Shown here in pieces: positions 35,495 through 48,459 of a stretch of DNA of 64,000 nucleotides. How positions within the stretch are numbered: the stretch's first letter is position 1; each line of letters starts with the position of its first letter. Under the pieces are notes generated by a model. That model saw only the letters and a list, made by a program, of their open reading frames with translations, made no database searches and was not told where the DNA came from. The stretch is from Henckelia pumila. Lineage: Eukaryota; Streptophyta; Magnoliopsida; Lamiales; Gesneriaceae. Where the stretch lies: contig NW_027331833.1 of the NCBI RefSeq assembly GCF_033568475.1, positions 1,240,001 to 1,304,000 on the forward strand, in the 5' to 3' direction. A program made the position numbers and the translations under genes.

Positions 35495-37110
35495 AACACA
35501 TTGCATATTGTGATTCTATATTCAGATGTCATGTATGCATTGTTTGCTTATGACGATGGAATTTGCATCCGCTATTTTTTTTATGCGTATCGGGTGAATT
35601 CTTAGACTAATATTTTAGTCTGCAAAACATGTTAGTCATGTATGATATCACATGCATCAACACTTCATTGGATTAAGACCTTGAATCGACCGCGCGACAA
35701 AACAACAAATGAAAAATGTGTAAATTATGAGACCGAAAATGTAACAAAGAAGCATATTTGCAGAAAACATCGAATGATTAATTAAGAGAGCTGTGAAAAG
35801 TTAATTGTTTGGAGCAAAGCCCAAGGGAACATATTTGCAGAACTCTTAAGTTTACAAATATATTCTCCAGTATGCAGCATCTATGGTTACAGTTACAGAA
35901 GAATTTGGTCCAAATAGCACAAGTATATGAAAGGAACGTGTGTTCCTTCAAATAATTCTTTCTTATTTGCGCTAAAACTCTTATTAAGTGTTTTGCCTTT
36001 CTAAGACTTGTTTAAACAGTAGATATGTATTATTCGGTGGTTGATAATATTTGATTTCTAATAAACTCTTATTTACATCTATTGTACGAATCTAATCAAG
36101 GAAGTTTCTCTAGGTCATCAAGACACTATATATATGAGGGAAACGGCTGACCAACACTAAGGAGAAATATCGACGTCTACTGAGGAAAATCAAAAGCTCG
36201 AAGTTTGAAGATAATCGAAGATTTTCTGAAGCAGTTTTTTCGTCCGATCGTCGAGTTCTTGTGTTGCCGTGAAGTGTTGAGGATATCCGAAGACAACACT
36301 TGTGAAAAGTGTTAGTTGAAGATTTTCTCTGGTCTCTCAGGTTTCGCTACTCAGGATTAACACAATACTATTGGGTTTATTGTTTGATTCTTAGAGTGTT
36401 ATTTATTTTCTCAATTTTGTTAAAAAAAATAGTTTTTCATAGACAACCACTAGTATTATTTTTGTAAGCTAAATACTTTTCTAGTAGTTATTTTTGTTCT
36501 GAGGCATCGCACAAGTACATTGTTACTTGTGCATAATTAATTTTGAGTTATTTATTTTTTAAGTTTCCGTTGCATGTTGTCAAGTGTTGACAATACCTAG
36601 AGACAACACTTACTCACAAATTTATAGTTGTCAATTCTTGTTAAGACCTCAAATTCTATCAGTATACATGTGCTAGATTTGAAACATATTATACTTGTAT
36701 TGACTAGTCCGGAAAAATAGCTCCATGCATCTGCAAGTGCCATGCATGGAGACTTAATGAACACAAATACGCACACGAACACGATCATGCGATTCCAAGA
36801 AGATTCAAGGAAAGTAGTCAAATTCATCCGATAAATCGACGTATTAATCTGAGCAATAGGTTTTAATGTAGTAAGTTTGTCTTCACATCTAGCTATTTTG
36901 TTCAAGTACATAATTGACACCAGATGGCAGATATAAGATATTATTAAGTTTCAGTGAAATAAGAGTAGAAAAAAAATCCAAATTTACTGCATGCACTAAG
37001 ATTCAATTTTGACGAGTTAATGCGCAATTACCCAAACTTGCAATAATAAAAAAAACTAACGATTTTTTATATTATTATTATTATTTGTGTATACGTTATA
37101 ATGATTGTGG
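35495..37110. other. Intergenic DNA with a possible LTR-like remnant
   Basis: Between about 35930 and 36625 there is a short inverted repeat (GGAACGTGTGTTCC) and a TATA-like CTATATATATGAGGG. A leader-like stretch follows, with TTGTCAAGTGTTGACAA near the end. This resembles promoter and leader organisation of an LTR, but no borders or target duplication could be fixed. No gene is seen. Confidence 0.3.
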
Positions 37111-37119
37111 AGCTTCATG

Positions 37120-37559
37120 GATAACAACGTTTTTGGTTCTGTTATATACAATTTTTTTTACTTCTGGTCATATTAATGATAAATTTCTATTTTCAGTCCT
37201 GTAATTTGCATGTTTTTTTTAAATCTTTAGTCATGTTACGGTGAATTTTCAATTTTCATTTCTAGTCATGTATCTTGTATATTGTTTTCAATTTTTTTAT
37301 CATTTAACTTGTATTTTTTTATTTTTGATCTTTTTATGACCGATAAAAAATATCAAAAATGAAAATAACTACAAGTTTAAAGGACCAAAAATGAAAACAA
37401 TATATAAATTAATGGCTAAAAATGAAAGTTCACCGTAACATGACCGAAATGAAAAAAAAAACATGCAAGTTACGTGACTGAAAATACAAATTCATAATTA
37501 ACATGACTAAAAATGAATAAAAAATACAAATAACATGAGAAAAAATATAGTTCATCTGG
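37120..37559. mobile_element. Mutator-like foldback MITE, degraded
   Basis: The two halves pair as long inverted arms; for example TATTTTCAGTC and TTTGCATG at the left recur inverted at the right. Flanks AGCTTCATG (37111-37119) and AACTTCATG (37560-37568) match at 8 of 9, as expected for a Mutator-type duplication. It is non-coding. Confidence 0.6.
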
Positions 37560-37568
37560 AACTTCATG

Positions 37569-38518
37569 TCACACAACGTATTAAACTGAAATACATCTAC
37601 ATGGGATCATATCACCTAGTATTATACTATTTTAATGTAGAAAAATAATAAGAATTTATGGGAACGCATATATATTATAAACACACAGCAAATTTGCCAC
37701 ATCGATCTTAATTACTAGTGGATCACCAACCGGACAAACGACTATGGTCCATCAAATACTCCATCTAACAGTCAATTATCTCATTTTTCATTAAAAAGTA
37801 ATTAAAATGAAACAATTAACCAGTTCATTGACAACCAATAATTAGTTCATTGTAGGCATATATAGACGGTCGATTTTTAACACGAATACACACACACACA
37901 CATAATAAAGAAAAAGTCTTTTCTCAAAAAAATAATAAATAAATAAATAAAGAAAAAGTCATTCATAGAACCAGTGTTTTTTTTCTTGAATTGTCCAATA
38001 TTTTCAATAGATTTTCTTACATCTGTCTCAATTATATAGATTTTTTTTTCATTTTTCGATTGTCCGAAATATATAATCTATTTTTTTGTCACTTAATTGT
38101 ATTTTTTCTTGATTTTACAAATATACTCATATTAAATTTTTTTTGAAAAATATCTAATAATTTTTTGAATGAATTATATAGATATAAAATAGGAAGTTTG
38201 TATGTATGCAAACAATTTTTCCAAACATTTTGTGTGCGAAAAATCAAATAAAGCTTATACATTTGGTATAGATTGAGTTATTTTCTAAAATACTTCTCTC
38301 ATAATATTAGCATGAAACTTTAAATTCTCATTACATTAAATAATTATGAGTATGTCTTTTATGATATATTGAGTTGGTTCGGTCCGGTTTATATATGCAG
38401 CGAAAAGTAATACTTTTTTGACATAAAAATAATATTTTTTTCATAGGACATGTCAAATCGAAGATCTGTTTCACAAAATTGACGGTTTTATAAAAGTTTT
38501 TCTGTTAAATAATATAAA
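37569..38518. other. Intergenic AT-rich DNA
   Basis: Poly-T and AT-rich sequence includes a short (CA)n tract near 37890-37902. I see no gene or bounded repeat. Confidence 0.45.
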
Positions 38519-38994
38519 TGTTCTAAAAAGCGCTAGGCAGTAGGCGGACGACGACTCACAGCTAGCGCCTAGTCGCCTAAGCGGCCCATCTGAAGTTTTT
38601 TTAAAGCCTAAATAATAAATATCTTGAGATATTCATGAGTTTTACTATAAAATATAATTTTTATGTCATGTTTTTCATTTTTTGTACGAAACTCTTATAA
38701 AATAATAATAATAATAATAACAACAATAACAACAACAATAACATAGATATTAATAGATATCAAGTCTTCATACGTAACATGAGATTTAATTTTTTGTTTG
38801 ACTTTCTTTTCTGCGCTTCCTCGTTCCTTCTGCGTTTGTTTCTCGTGTCGCATCTCTCTCTTTTAGTGTTTGATTTTTGATTTTTTGTTTTTGTTTTTTT
38901 ATAAAAAATAGTAACCGCATAGGCGGATTTCTGCATGCCTAGGTGACGCCCAAGTCGCCTAGGCGGGAGATTAGGCCAGCGACACCTTAGAACA
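38519..38994. mobile_element. MITE-like element with GCGCTAGGCG-rich ends
   Basis: The left end TGTTCTAAAAAGCGCTAGGC is partly inverted at the right end (TGTTCTAAGGTGTCGCTGGCC as reverse complement). Both ends repeat CGCCTAGGCG-type motifs around an AT-rich core. No target duplication could be identified, so class and exact borders are uncertain. Confidence 0.55.
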
Positions 38995-39415
38995 CAGAAT
39001 AATACATGTAAATCTTGATATTTTTTATTGTTTAAAAAATATCAAATTAATTTACTTAAGAATTTGATTTTGGAAAATGCTAAGTATTATAAGAGTGTTA
39101 ATTTACGTGTAGAGATCAAATTAGCCAGCTGGGTGTTCAATATTTTAACGTAAAAACTCCAATAAACACGTTCACGGATCAATTTTGTTATGAGATGAAT
39201 ATCCGATTCGATTTGAATAATAAAAAAATTAATTTTTATGAGAAAAATATTACTTTACACTTAAAAACATGGATCAAATCTACCGTTTCATCTCACGTAT
39301 ATAGATCGGTCATGTGACGAGAATAAAAAGAATTAAAATCGAATCTTAGGATTAGGAAGGGTAGATAAAATTAAACATGCAGAAGCATTAGTTGTGATTT
39401 AAAATCCCAACTTAT

Positions 39416-39422
39416 ACCAACC
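39416..39422 (+). promoter_or_regulatory. AC element (ACCAACC) in the LAR promoter
   Basis: ACCAACC is the AC-type site bound by R2R3-MYB factors that control phenylpropanoid and flavonoid genes. It lies 24 bases upstream of a TATA box and 110 bases from the LAR ATG. Function is inferred from motif and position only. Confidence 0.5.
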
Positions 39423-39445
39423 AAAGTTCATCGATCTCAAGCATC

Positions 39446-39453
39446 TATAAATA
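39446..39453 (+). promoter_or_regulatory. Probable TATA box of the LAR gene
   Basis: TATAAATA lies 79 bases before the translation start, so the transcript leader would be about 50-55 bases. Confidence 0.6.
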
Positions 39454-39531
39454 ATTTTATTTCTCTCCGCAAATCACACGACCCACATAACATCCTAGGA
39501 CCAAAATACGAAATTCGAAAAATAATTGAAA

Positions 39532-41048
39532 ATGACCTTGCCACCTTCAAGTAACGGTGGAGCTGATCACTCTAGCCGAGTTCTCATCGTCGGAGCCGCC
39601 GGTTTCATCGGTCAGTTTATCGCAGAAGCCAGCCTGAATTCCGGCCACCCGACTTTTATTCTCCTCCGTTCGGTACCGAGTTGCCCGGCAAAGGCAAAGG
39701 CTCTGAAAGCTTTCGAGGATCAAGGAGCCACCATCATTAATGTACGTGTCTTCTATTCGATTCGATTTATGATTTTCTTTGAGTATTTTCATTTTTTTTT
39801 TATTATTCATGAATGAACTAACCATATTATTTGTTTTTTTTATTTAAAATTAAAACTTAGGGTGCCATAAACAACCAAGACTTGATGGAGAAAATACTTA
39901 AAGAGCACAAGATAGATATAGTAATATCAGCAGTGGGTGGCCCTAACATTCTTGATCAATTGGTCCTCATCCGAGCCATCCAAGCCGTTGGGACTATTAA
40001 GGTTGGTAAAGTTTTAACATATACCTTTATAATTCTCCTTTTGTTAAATAGCTTTAAAATCTTTGATGTTGCAGAGGTTCTTGCCATCTGAGTTCGGGCA
40101 CGACGTGGCTCGGGCTGACCCGGTGGAGCCGGGTCTGAGCATGTACAACGAAAAACGAAAAGTCCGGCGAGTAGTCGAAGATGCAGGCATACCCTACACC
40201 TATATCTGTTGCAACTCAATAGCTTCATGGCCTTACTATGATAACACACACCCCTCCGAGGTCTCACCACCATTGGATCATTTCCAAATCTATGGAGATG
40301 GTGGAATGAAAGGTAAGTTTATGATCATGTAGGCAATGCATGATTAATTCATTTGGTAACAAATATTAATTTTACCAAGTTTTGTAAAATATGATGATGT
40401 TTTATTTTTTGTTAGCTTATTTTGTTGCGGGGGCAGACATTGGGAAGTTCACGATCAAAGCTGCGGGTGACATTCGTACACTGAAGAAATCCCTCCATTT
40501 TCGACCTTCCTGCAACTATCTCAATATCAATGAGCTTGCTTCTCTTTGGGAGAAGAAAATTGGTCGGAATCTTCCCAGAATCACCGTCTCCGAAGACCAT
40601 TTACTCGATGCTGCAAAAGGTTTCCATCTATAATTCATAACATAAGCACATATTTGTTGTCAAAACCTTTGTAAGACAGTCTCACGGAGTATTGCACCAT
40701 ACATATCTTGTATGTACAGAATTTTTGTTTCGATTCTCTGGTGAAAACTCTCTGATTTGAATGATATTTTTCCGGAATGTGATTTTGGTTGCAGAGAAAA
40801 TAATACCACAAAGTGTGGTGGCATCTTTCACCCACGATATTTTCTTCAAGGGTTGCCAGATAAACTATGCAATAGATGGGCCAGACGAAGTTGAAGTCAC
40901 GAATCTTTATCCAGAGGAGACATTCACAACAATGGATGAGTGGTTTAATGGCTTCATTATTCAGATGAACTCCAAGAAAATTGAATCCAAGGATGAAGAA
41001 ATGGGGAACCCCAATCCAGTCTTACCAATATCAGCCATGTGTTCTTGA
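39532..41048 (+). CDS. LAR: Leucoanthocyanidin reductase (5 exons)
   Basis: LAR reduces leucoanthocyanidins with NADPH to 2,3-trans-flavan-3-ols (catechin type) in the cytosolic flavonoid pathway leading to proanthocyanidins. Exons: 39532-39741, 39861-40001, 40075-40312, 40416-40619, 40795-41048, giving 348 residues in continuous phase. The N-terminal Rossmann motif is GAAGFIG (21-27). All three LAR signatures are present: RFLP (118-121), ICCN (161-164) and THD (277-279). They separate LAR from isoflavone reductase and PCBER relatives. YNEKRK (141-146) holds the conserved SDR-type lysine region. I chose the ATG at 39532; the frame is open two codons further upstream but begins there with TTG. 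The gene appears intact. It has no Arabidopsis counterpart, since Arabidopsis lacks LAR. Confidence 0.95.
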
Positions 41049-41547
41049 CTGAAGGATTTCTTGCGTCTCGTACGTCTGCCTTTTACGTCGTTTTATTTAT
41101 ATATAATTTTTTGGGAATGATTGTATCTCAAAGTAATATTTATTTGTTGATTATAATGAATTTATGGATTGGTTGAGATGGAAATTATATTATAGTAAAT
41201 ATCAAGGATCAGAATAACCACACAATATATATCTGCATATGCTGATGATTACAAACAACGTGACAAAAAAGTAAAAAGGTCAAAAAAGGGCCAAACTCAT
41301 CACTTCCCAAGTGAAGATAAATATGTTTTGTATGTAATAATTCTAAAAAGTATGGTAAGAAAGACCAAGTCAGCCAACACTAACATGAAAATATACACAA
41401 TAAAACTATAAACCAAGCTGTTTATGCTGAGATGGTGAAATGACTTGATAAAACTGCAATCACCCCTTAAATCAAGGCTTCATTTTGCTCAAACTACTAA
41501 ACTACAGTATTTCTCTTTACCTGGCAATTTGTCTGTAAAACCAGCAG
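41049..41547. other. Convergent 3' flanks of LAR and the RING gene
   Basis: The two genes face each other tail to tail, with about 0.5 kb between stop codons. The spacer is AT-rich and should hold both 3' UTRs. No other feature is seen. Confidence 0.6.
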
Positions 41548-44500
41548 CTACACATCATATACAGGTAGACGCTCTTCGATGTATACACGACATATGGGGC
41601 ATTTCTTGCATTTTTCGCAACAGACACTGTGTTTATAATTCACAAACGAAGCATTAACATTTCTAAACATCGAGACATAAGATAAATTATGAGATGGGAT
41701 GGGGAGTACAAACAATTTACGTTAAATGCAACATATTTAGGACATTAATATTCAGTTTTCAGACACAGAACAGACAAGATGAGCAAAATGAAGCAACGAT
41801 ATGTGGGATATAGGTAATACCTGCAGAGAACATGATGTCTACAAGGGAGTAGAACTATATTTATTTGTTCATCGAAGCAAACTCGACACAGGATTTTGTC
41901 CTGACACAATAAAAAGCAAGAGTATATAATATACACATTTTAAGGCACCTATTTCAATAATTTGAGGGTGTGCTGGGCACCACATTTGCTAATTCTTTGC
42001 CTTGTTGACCAAAACATATCATCTCAATCTGTTCCGAAAGACGTAATCATTTTTACTTTTTATCTAGATTATCTATTTATTTGTTCTCGCCAAACACCAT
42101 CAGAGACAGTGTTCTAAATCCATTAGCATAGGTTACACAACTACATAACAGGAATGTAGAGAGTAAGAAATAAAATTTACTGGGTATTACATTTTGAAGC
42201 CTTTCGAACTCGTTCTGGGTAATATTTGTGATGTCTGTTTGCTCAGCAAGGGCAGATTGGAGTTTCCAAATCTAGGAAAAAAAATATTAAACAATCCCAG
42301 CACACACGATCAGGCAAAAAAAAAAATGTTGGTGGAAGTAAAGAAAACGAAAATTCCAGCTATTTAAAGACACCATGATAATCACCTCTTTAGCAAGATC
42401 CGCCTTTGGCATTTTCTTCACATCATCTGGCGAAAATGTATTATACCTGCTAGGAATAAACAATGTCCATGATTCAATCTCATACAAGGATAGCATATTC
42501 TTTTTTCAAAAACATGATAACTATCTTCTACATCTTTACTATATTATAATTGATAAACTCATTAGAGTAACTAACTTTGGTCATTTTAATAGATTTCCAA
42601 ATTTATCCTTATAATTTTTTCAAATATATTCAATGATTAAAAGGTAAAAATGTAATTTAGCATTAAAAAACTCTCACATCTTATCCCCACTATCCCACTA
42701 TCTTAATTTTTAATTATTATTTTTATAAAATTATATTATGTGCACATGCAATGCATGTGCTTAGTGTACTAGTAATAATTTATTTCAAATAACATATCCG
42801 ACGATCATTGAGTGGTTCAAGATAAAGTTCAGAAAATTCACCCGGATTCCCCGGCACAATATAGCCGAGCTTGTTCTTCTCGACTTCCTTCATCAATTGA
42901 CCACCAGCCCAATAACCTGATACGGAACTAATTAGCGAGAATAAAAGAAAGAATAACAAGGTAATTGCGCACCTTCAGTCAACTTAATGTCAGTACCTCG
43001 ACCCACGACGCAGGAACCCCATGTACTCATAAGCACTTGGTGGTAGTCTAAAGGACCTACTTGTACCGCCGTCATGTACTAATAATATGATTTTCTCATA
43101 AAACCTAAATATGGCAAACAACAATCCGGCGCCTTGAAGCAAAAGAAGGGGAGAAAACAATAATGGAATTGGAATGTATTTAGCACCAGGTGGAGTTCCC
43201 TGGAATCGACAACATTATAACTCTTCATCAACATGCGAAAGCATTGGTAAAATCTGAATCTTAAATAATTTGGCATACCTCCAAGAACATGAACAACAAG
43301 ACCTGAAAGCCAATAAGCGGAATTTTCATCACATGTCCACCAATGTCATGTAAACTGCACGTTCTGCTTTCTTGATTATCATCCTCTGAAGCTACCATGG
43401 CACCGTTAGTCCGGTTAAAATATCTAACATTCGTTGAAGATGAAGTGGCTGCTGTAAGATGAGAACGCCTGTGAATTGCGGGATTGTACCACTTGGTGCA
43501 AATAAGAAAGGCAAAACACTCTGCAACACTGAAATAATATATTTGCCCGCTTCAGCATGCAACACACAAGACAATTTTTTCAGTAAATGCAGGAAAAAGA
43601 GAATTGTATATACCCATAATTGATAAATAGATCCCACCAACCAAGGCCAGTGACATCACCTGCATAAATCCCAGGAAAAAAAAAAAGAAAGAAATATTCA
43701 ATGAAGATATGACATTAAACCCAATTACCCAAGATGAACAGTATAAACAGTATAAATTGATTAGTTTATGAAAAACTACATGAAGAAATAATAAGAAATT
43801 TCAGTTGCAGAAGAAAATATTTACAAGCAAATGTATCTGCATCAAGAGCAAAAAACAATTGATTTGAAGTATAGCATCAACAAGATGCAAGTAAATCTGT
43901 TCGTAGCCTGGTTGATGAACACTTATTTTTCTTCTCAAACTATAAATAGCATAGGGCGAGAAAGCCTTGAGCCGTATATGAGATAAGAAAATTAAGAACT
44001 ATCACGATCATGGTGTCCATATGATAATTATGTGTTGAATTTGTAATTGTCACGAACTCAACCCATGGGACCCAGCCCAACTCAAACAAGAGTCGAGCAG
44101 CAGAATTCAAAGACGTGCTATATCAAAGGTTTGCTCAAGGGAAGACTCTCATTTTTGTGGTCGTCGACCGCTTTTCCAAATACGCTCACAATCATTGGCC
44201 TAGCCCATCCATATACCGCAGTTTCGGTCGCAAACAATTTTTTCGACATATTCAAGCTACATGGGCTGCCCGAAACAATAGTAAGTGACAGAGACGTAAC
44301 TTTCACAAGCTCTTTTTGGCAGGAACTCTTTCGATTAAGTGGCAGTGTGGCACCAAACTTTGCTCTAGCTCGGCTTATCATCCCCAATCCGACGTGCAAA
44401 CTGAGGCAGTGAATCAAATTCTAGAAATGTACTTGAGATGCTTTATAAGTATTCACCCGAAGAAATGGTTCGAATGGTTAGCATGGGCTGAATTTTTGCG

Positions 44501-47500
44501 ATAACACAAGCTTTCACACAGCTCTTAAGGCCACCCCTTTTGAAATTGTTTATGGTCGACAGCCACCAAGCCTTCTGTCATATCACCCAGGCCAGGCACG
44601 TCTGGAAGCCGTGGATCACGCACTGCAACGGCGTGACCAGCTCCTACGCCAAGCACGTGATCACTTACTACAAGCTCGAACTGTTATGATTATGAAGCTG
44701 CAATATGACAAGAAACACAGGGAAGTAGAATTCAAGGAAGAGGATTTGTTACTTCTCAAGCTGCCGACCTATCAACAGCAGAGTTTAGCATCCAGAAGCA
44801 ATGCGAAGCTTTCCCCTCGCTACTACGGTCCGTTCAAGGTGTTAGCTAAAGTGGGGCAAGTGGCTTACAAGCTGCATCTACCAGAGAACTCGAGGATCCA
44901 CCCAATTTCCATGTCTCATCCTTAAAGAAGTTTAAGGGAGGTTCCTTTCCCCTGCACAGTCTCGTCCTTCACCAATGGCAGTGCTGGACAAATGAATGAA
45001 CCAGGGCAAATCTGAAGTTTTAATACATTGAGGGCCTATCACCTGCAGAAGCTTCTTGGGAAGATACTGCCATGCTCACAGCTCGCTTTCCCTCTCTCGT
45101 GTTTGAGGACAACCACGATTTCCAAGGGGGGACAGATGTCACGGACTCGATCCATGCGGCCCAGCCCAACTCAAACAAGAGTCGAGCAGCAAAATTCAAA
45201 GACGTGCTATATCAAAGTTTACTCAAGGGAAGTTCAAAAATTAAGGAATTGATTGATTGGATCTTATTTACTTTCCTTTTAATAAGTGCTTGTATCACGA
45301 GCATAGATAGCTTAATTATTGCAGATTTCTTGCTAGACAATTGAATGTTTTCTCTCGTATTTAAATGATTGCTGATGGATGGAATAAAACATTCTGCTTT
45401 CAAAAAATTACTAAGCGTTGAGATCACGAGGTCCTCTCTCAAACGAGCCTCGAACACAAAAAATCGGTCGACAAGGTAGAAAGCTCAATAAACAAATATC
45501 AGTTCTAAACGATCAACCAGTTCACCAACCCATAACCCAATCCTTTACGATGTTCATAGCAATAATTCTGTATGCTTTATTGCCTTTGAGTTGATACTTA
45601 AAGGGGAAAAAAAAGTATCCATCTTCCTAGTCAAGTAACACCAGTTTTTTATTCTCTTCTGTGTTTCATTCTTTTAGCTTAGTGTAAAAAAAAACACTAA
45701 AACCTGGTACCGAGTTTTAGTGGTCGCACACCAAAAACCCTGCACCCTAGGGTGCAGGTGATCATTACTGTATATATATATATCGCATCTCACACTTTAG
45801 TATCTATGCATTTAAGATTGTCAAGTGGATGGATCCCAGGAGTAAAACATTATAAGATCTCTTGATAGCACACAAGGTGAATTACCACATAGCTTCAGCA
45901 GTGTAAATGCCGTCGCAGCAATTAAGAAGATCATAGATATTGCAACCCAAAAGTGCTGAAAAAGAAATATGAAAACTTTAGGTAAACAATTAGTCAGAAA
46001 AAACAATGATGCACAAGAATATGCCAACATAAATAACAAATTTTTTTGCATAAGTGATATTAATTAAGGTGGCCGATCAGTATTCAAAAATTTAGAAAAA
46101 GGTAAATAGACACTTCTTCGTTGAAGAACAAGCCAGTATGCAAAATAAAACATCCATTTCTCGGAAAATTCCATGATAGTATCATCTGGTAAGGGCAGAA
46201 GCAGAATTATGACATGAAATGGTTTTTTTCACAGATGAATGCCACTTTTACGTTCACTATTTTTTTTCCCAATTTTTCAGTTTACAGTTTCTTGAATATA
46301 GCAGTTTCATAATTGAAAATTGATATAATTCCTTCAACACTTACTGTACAAAATATTGCATGTGATGGAGTGAAAAGTTTTGGAAATAAATGAGAACCAG
46401 AGCTTCGTGTGACCCAAGAAAACTAATCCGTATCTAGACTATGTGATGATTTAGTGTATCACTAGTCTAAGAATAGAAATTTCTAACTTCATCATGGTGT
46501 ACATTGAAAGAGAGCAGTAATAACCACTTTAAAGAACTTGAAGCAACGATACAAATTCAGTTTTTGGAATATTTAGTGAAGGCTTTACACAATCTTACAG
46601 GTAGAGTTTCCCATATTGCCTCATCATTGATACTTTCGTCATCTCCAGGCATAAGGGATCGACACATCCTTAACAACAAAACAATAATAAATAACATAGT
46701 CACTCTTGTCTAAACTCGTTCACACAATCCTGAACAAAAATATTAAATCCTTGGGATAAAAATACAGAAATAACTTCTTTACATGGAAGAAAAGTATTAC
46801 CTGATGTTATCAACCAAAATCGCAGTTTCCAGGGCTAGCAGAGGTAGAAATACAATCTTCAAATTCACAGCTGCCATTCACGAAATTTCATAAGTTATAT
46901 ACAGTTATCGTTACATGTTTATAAGCTAAAAGAAAATAAAAGTGACGTTTAAGAAAAAAAACAAAGATGGACCAACGTTAAATCGATTGTGCAAACTTTA
47001 AGCAATTACCAAGGACCAGAGAGCGAGATAAATTACCATATCTTCTCTCAAGGTGTATACACAGAAGTAGTTCGAAAGCGACGAGCAAAGGTGTGGCCAT
47101 GACAGAATGAAGCGGTGCCCACTTGCCATAGAAGAGGGGAAGTCATTTTTTAATTGTAGCCAAATAACACATTTAATTTTTGTTAGCGTGGTGTTGGTGG
47201 TGGGGTGTGTGTGTGCATTTACTTGTCACGTGAACTAGTGATATATTGACGAATTGTAAGGTATCATACTCGACGATCATGAGGCATAGATGGGGCAGGT
47301 AAGGAGAATCTCCCCCTTGCCACAACCGCATGAAATAACCAGAGAGGAGAAAATATCAACCTACAGGGATAAAAAAAAATGGAATCGACTCAATTTCTGA
47401 AAAGCCTGGAAGATAAACACACATAAAGGCTAAATAGGCAGGGTCACTACCAGGGGCAAAAAAAGAAGAAGATTATTATTATCAAAGCCCTACCATTTTC

Positions 47501-48459
47501 TTTGGCTACATAATGACTAGAAACGTATTGATTTAAAAATCAATAAGTGACAAACTATGAAACAGCAACAAAAGACGAATGAGGCTGGTGTGATCTGTAA
47601 AACATTCATGCAGATAAACAAGTTTGATTAACATTCCTAAATGAAAATAGATTCTGCAAATAAGTACTTATAAAGCTTGGAAATCCATTACTCATTCTGC
47701 CAAAGTCAAATCCGAACTGCACAGAACTTCTAAAACACGTTTAACTTCCTTTATGCATGAGTCCAAAACTATAAATTTATAAATATATCGGAGAACAGCA
47801 AGATAGGATTACATTTTCATTCAAATCAAAACAACTGCCAACAGCATGGAGCTTCATGTCAAAGATCACTTCTGGCCAGTAGTTAGGAAGACATATTATG
47901 ACCTCACCAACCAAATTAAATATAAAAATTGCAATGATTTCAGATAAAAGAGATTAGTGTAGGAACTTGAAAATAAAAATGCAGAAAAGCTGGAAAGCAT
48001 ACTCAATAAAACAAGTGAAAGTGGGGAGAAGGAGACAAAATAATCTATATGAATCACCACATGCAATCAAGCGTACGAAACTCCCACAAATCTAAACAAA
48101 CAAGAGTCCACATTGTGTATCCCAATGATGAGAACATCACATCAAGATCTCCTGTGCAAATTATACAAAGTTACAATCTTTCTTGATAATCAAGCATAAA
48201 ATCAATTAAAATTGCTTGCAAATCAAACACAGGAATTATATAAACAGAAACAAAACGATTTCCTTGACGCTCAAGCACAGGAAGGAACAAAAACCCCCCA
48301 AAAAACCTTGAATGAAAAAATGATCGAGAAAAGGAATACATACCACCAAGTACAATTAACAGCACCATGAAGCTTGAGAGAAAGAAAAAGAGTGAACAAG
48401 AAGAGCAACCCATGAGCCACGACTACTTGTAAAGACTTGAAAATTCTCCTCCAAGTCAT
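41548..48459 (-). CDS. Membrane RING-finger protein (Transmembrane Fragile-X-F-associated type, 14 exons)
   Basis: Probable membrane-anchored E3 ubiquitin ligase of the family of Arabidopsis At1g68820; its substrate is unknown. Exons, in coding order on the minus strand: 48344-48459, 47270-47360, 47037-47121, 46801-46870, 46599-46668, 45886-45955, 43614-43659, 43279-43528, 42997-43199, 42842-42916, 42386-42446, 42191-42271, 41821-41900, 41548-41626. The phases join without a break to give 458 residues. The start [11 protein letters not shown] is followed by several hydrophobic segments (about 10-30, 40-55, 75-95, 100-120, 145-165, 255-300). The C-terminal C3HC4 RING begins at CRVC (411) and ends CPIC (442-445), and the protein ends RLPVYDV. 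Exon 3 depends on an acceptor after GGCAAG and is the least certain boundary. Intron 6 holds an LTR-element remnant and intron 10 a Helitron; neither touches an exon. Confidence 0.92.
42524..42772 (+). mobile_element. Short non-autonomous Helitron in intron 10 of the RING gene
   Basis: The 3' end shows a hairpin (GCACATGC, loop AAT, GCATGTGC), then 10 bases and CTAG followed by T, the Helitron end rule. A 5' TC at 42524 preceded by A fits insertion between A and T. The 5' border is inferred. The orientation is opposite to the host gene. Confidence 0.65.
44048..45561 (+). mobile_element. Ty3/gypsy LTR-element remnant (integrase part) in intron 6 of the RING gene
   Basis: Two LTR portions beginning TGTCACG (44048 and about 45138) share a near-identical stretch of about 90 bases. 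A purine-rich tract lies just before the right one. Between them is only the end of pol: an integrase core ([16 protein letters not shown]) and integrase C-terminal region ([13 protein letters not shown], ending near HPISMSHP). Gag, protease, reverse transcriptase and RNase H are absent, so this is a heavily deleted and broken fossil. The right border (CA at 45561) rests on a 4-of-5 match between GTAAT and ATAAT flanks and is approximate. It lies antisense to the host gene. Confidence 0.8.

Noticed and set aside
35930-36625. Possible LTR with TATA-like and leader-like sequence
   Set aside because: No TG/CA borders with a matching 5-base duplication and no primer-binding site could be found, so it is mentioned only as an uncertain part of an intergenic region.
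45740-45757. Perfect 18-base palindrome around CCCTAGGG in intron 6 of the RING gene
   Set aside because: It is short, has no flanking duplication, and nothing ties it to a known element or site; chance cannot be excluded.
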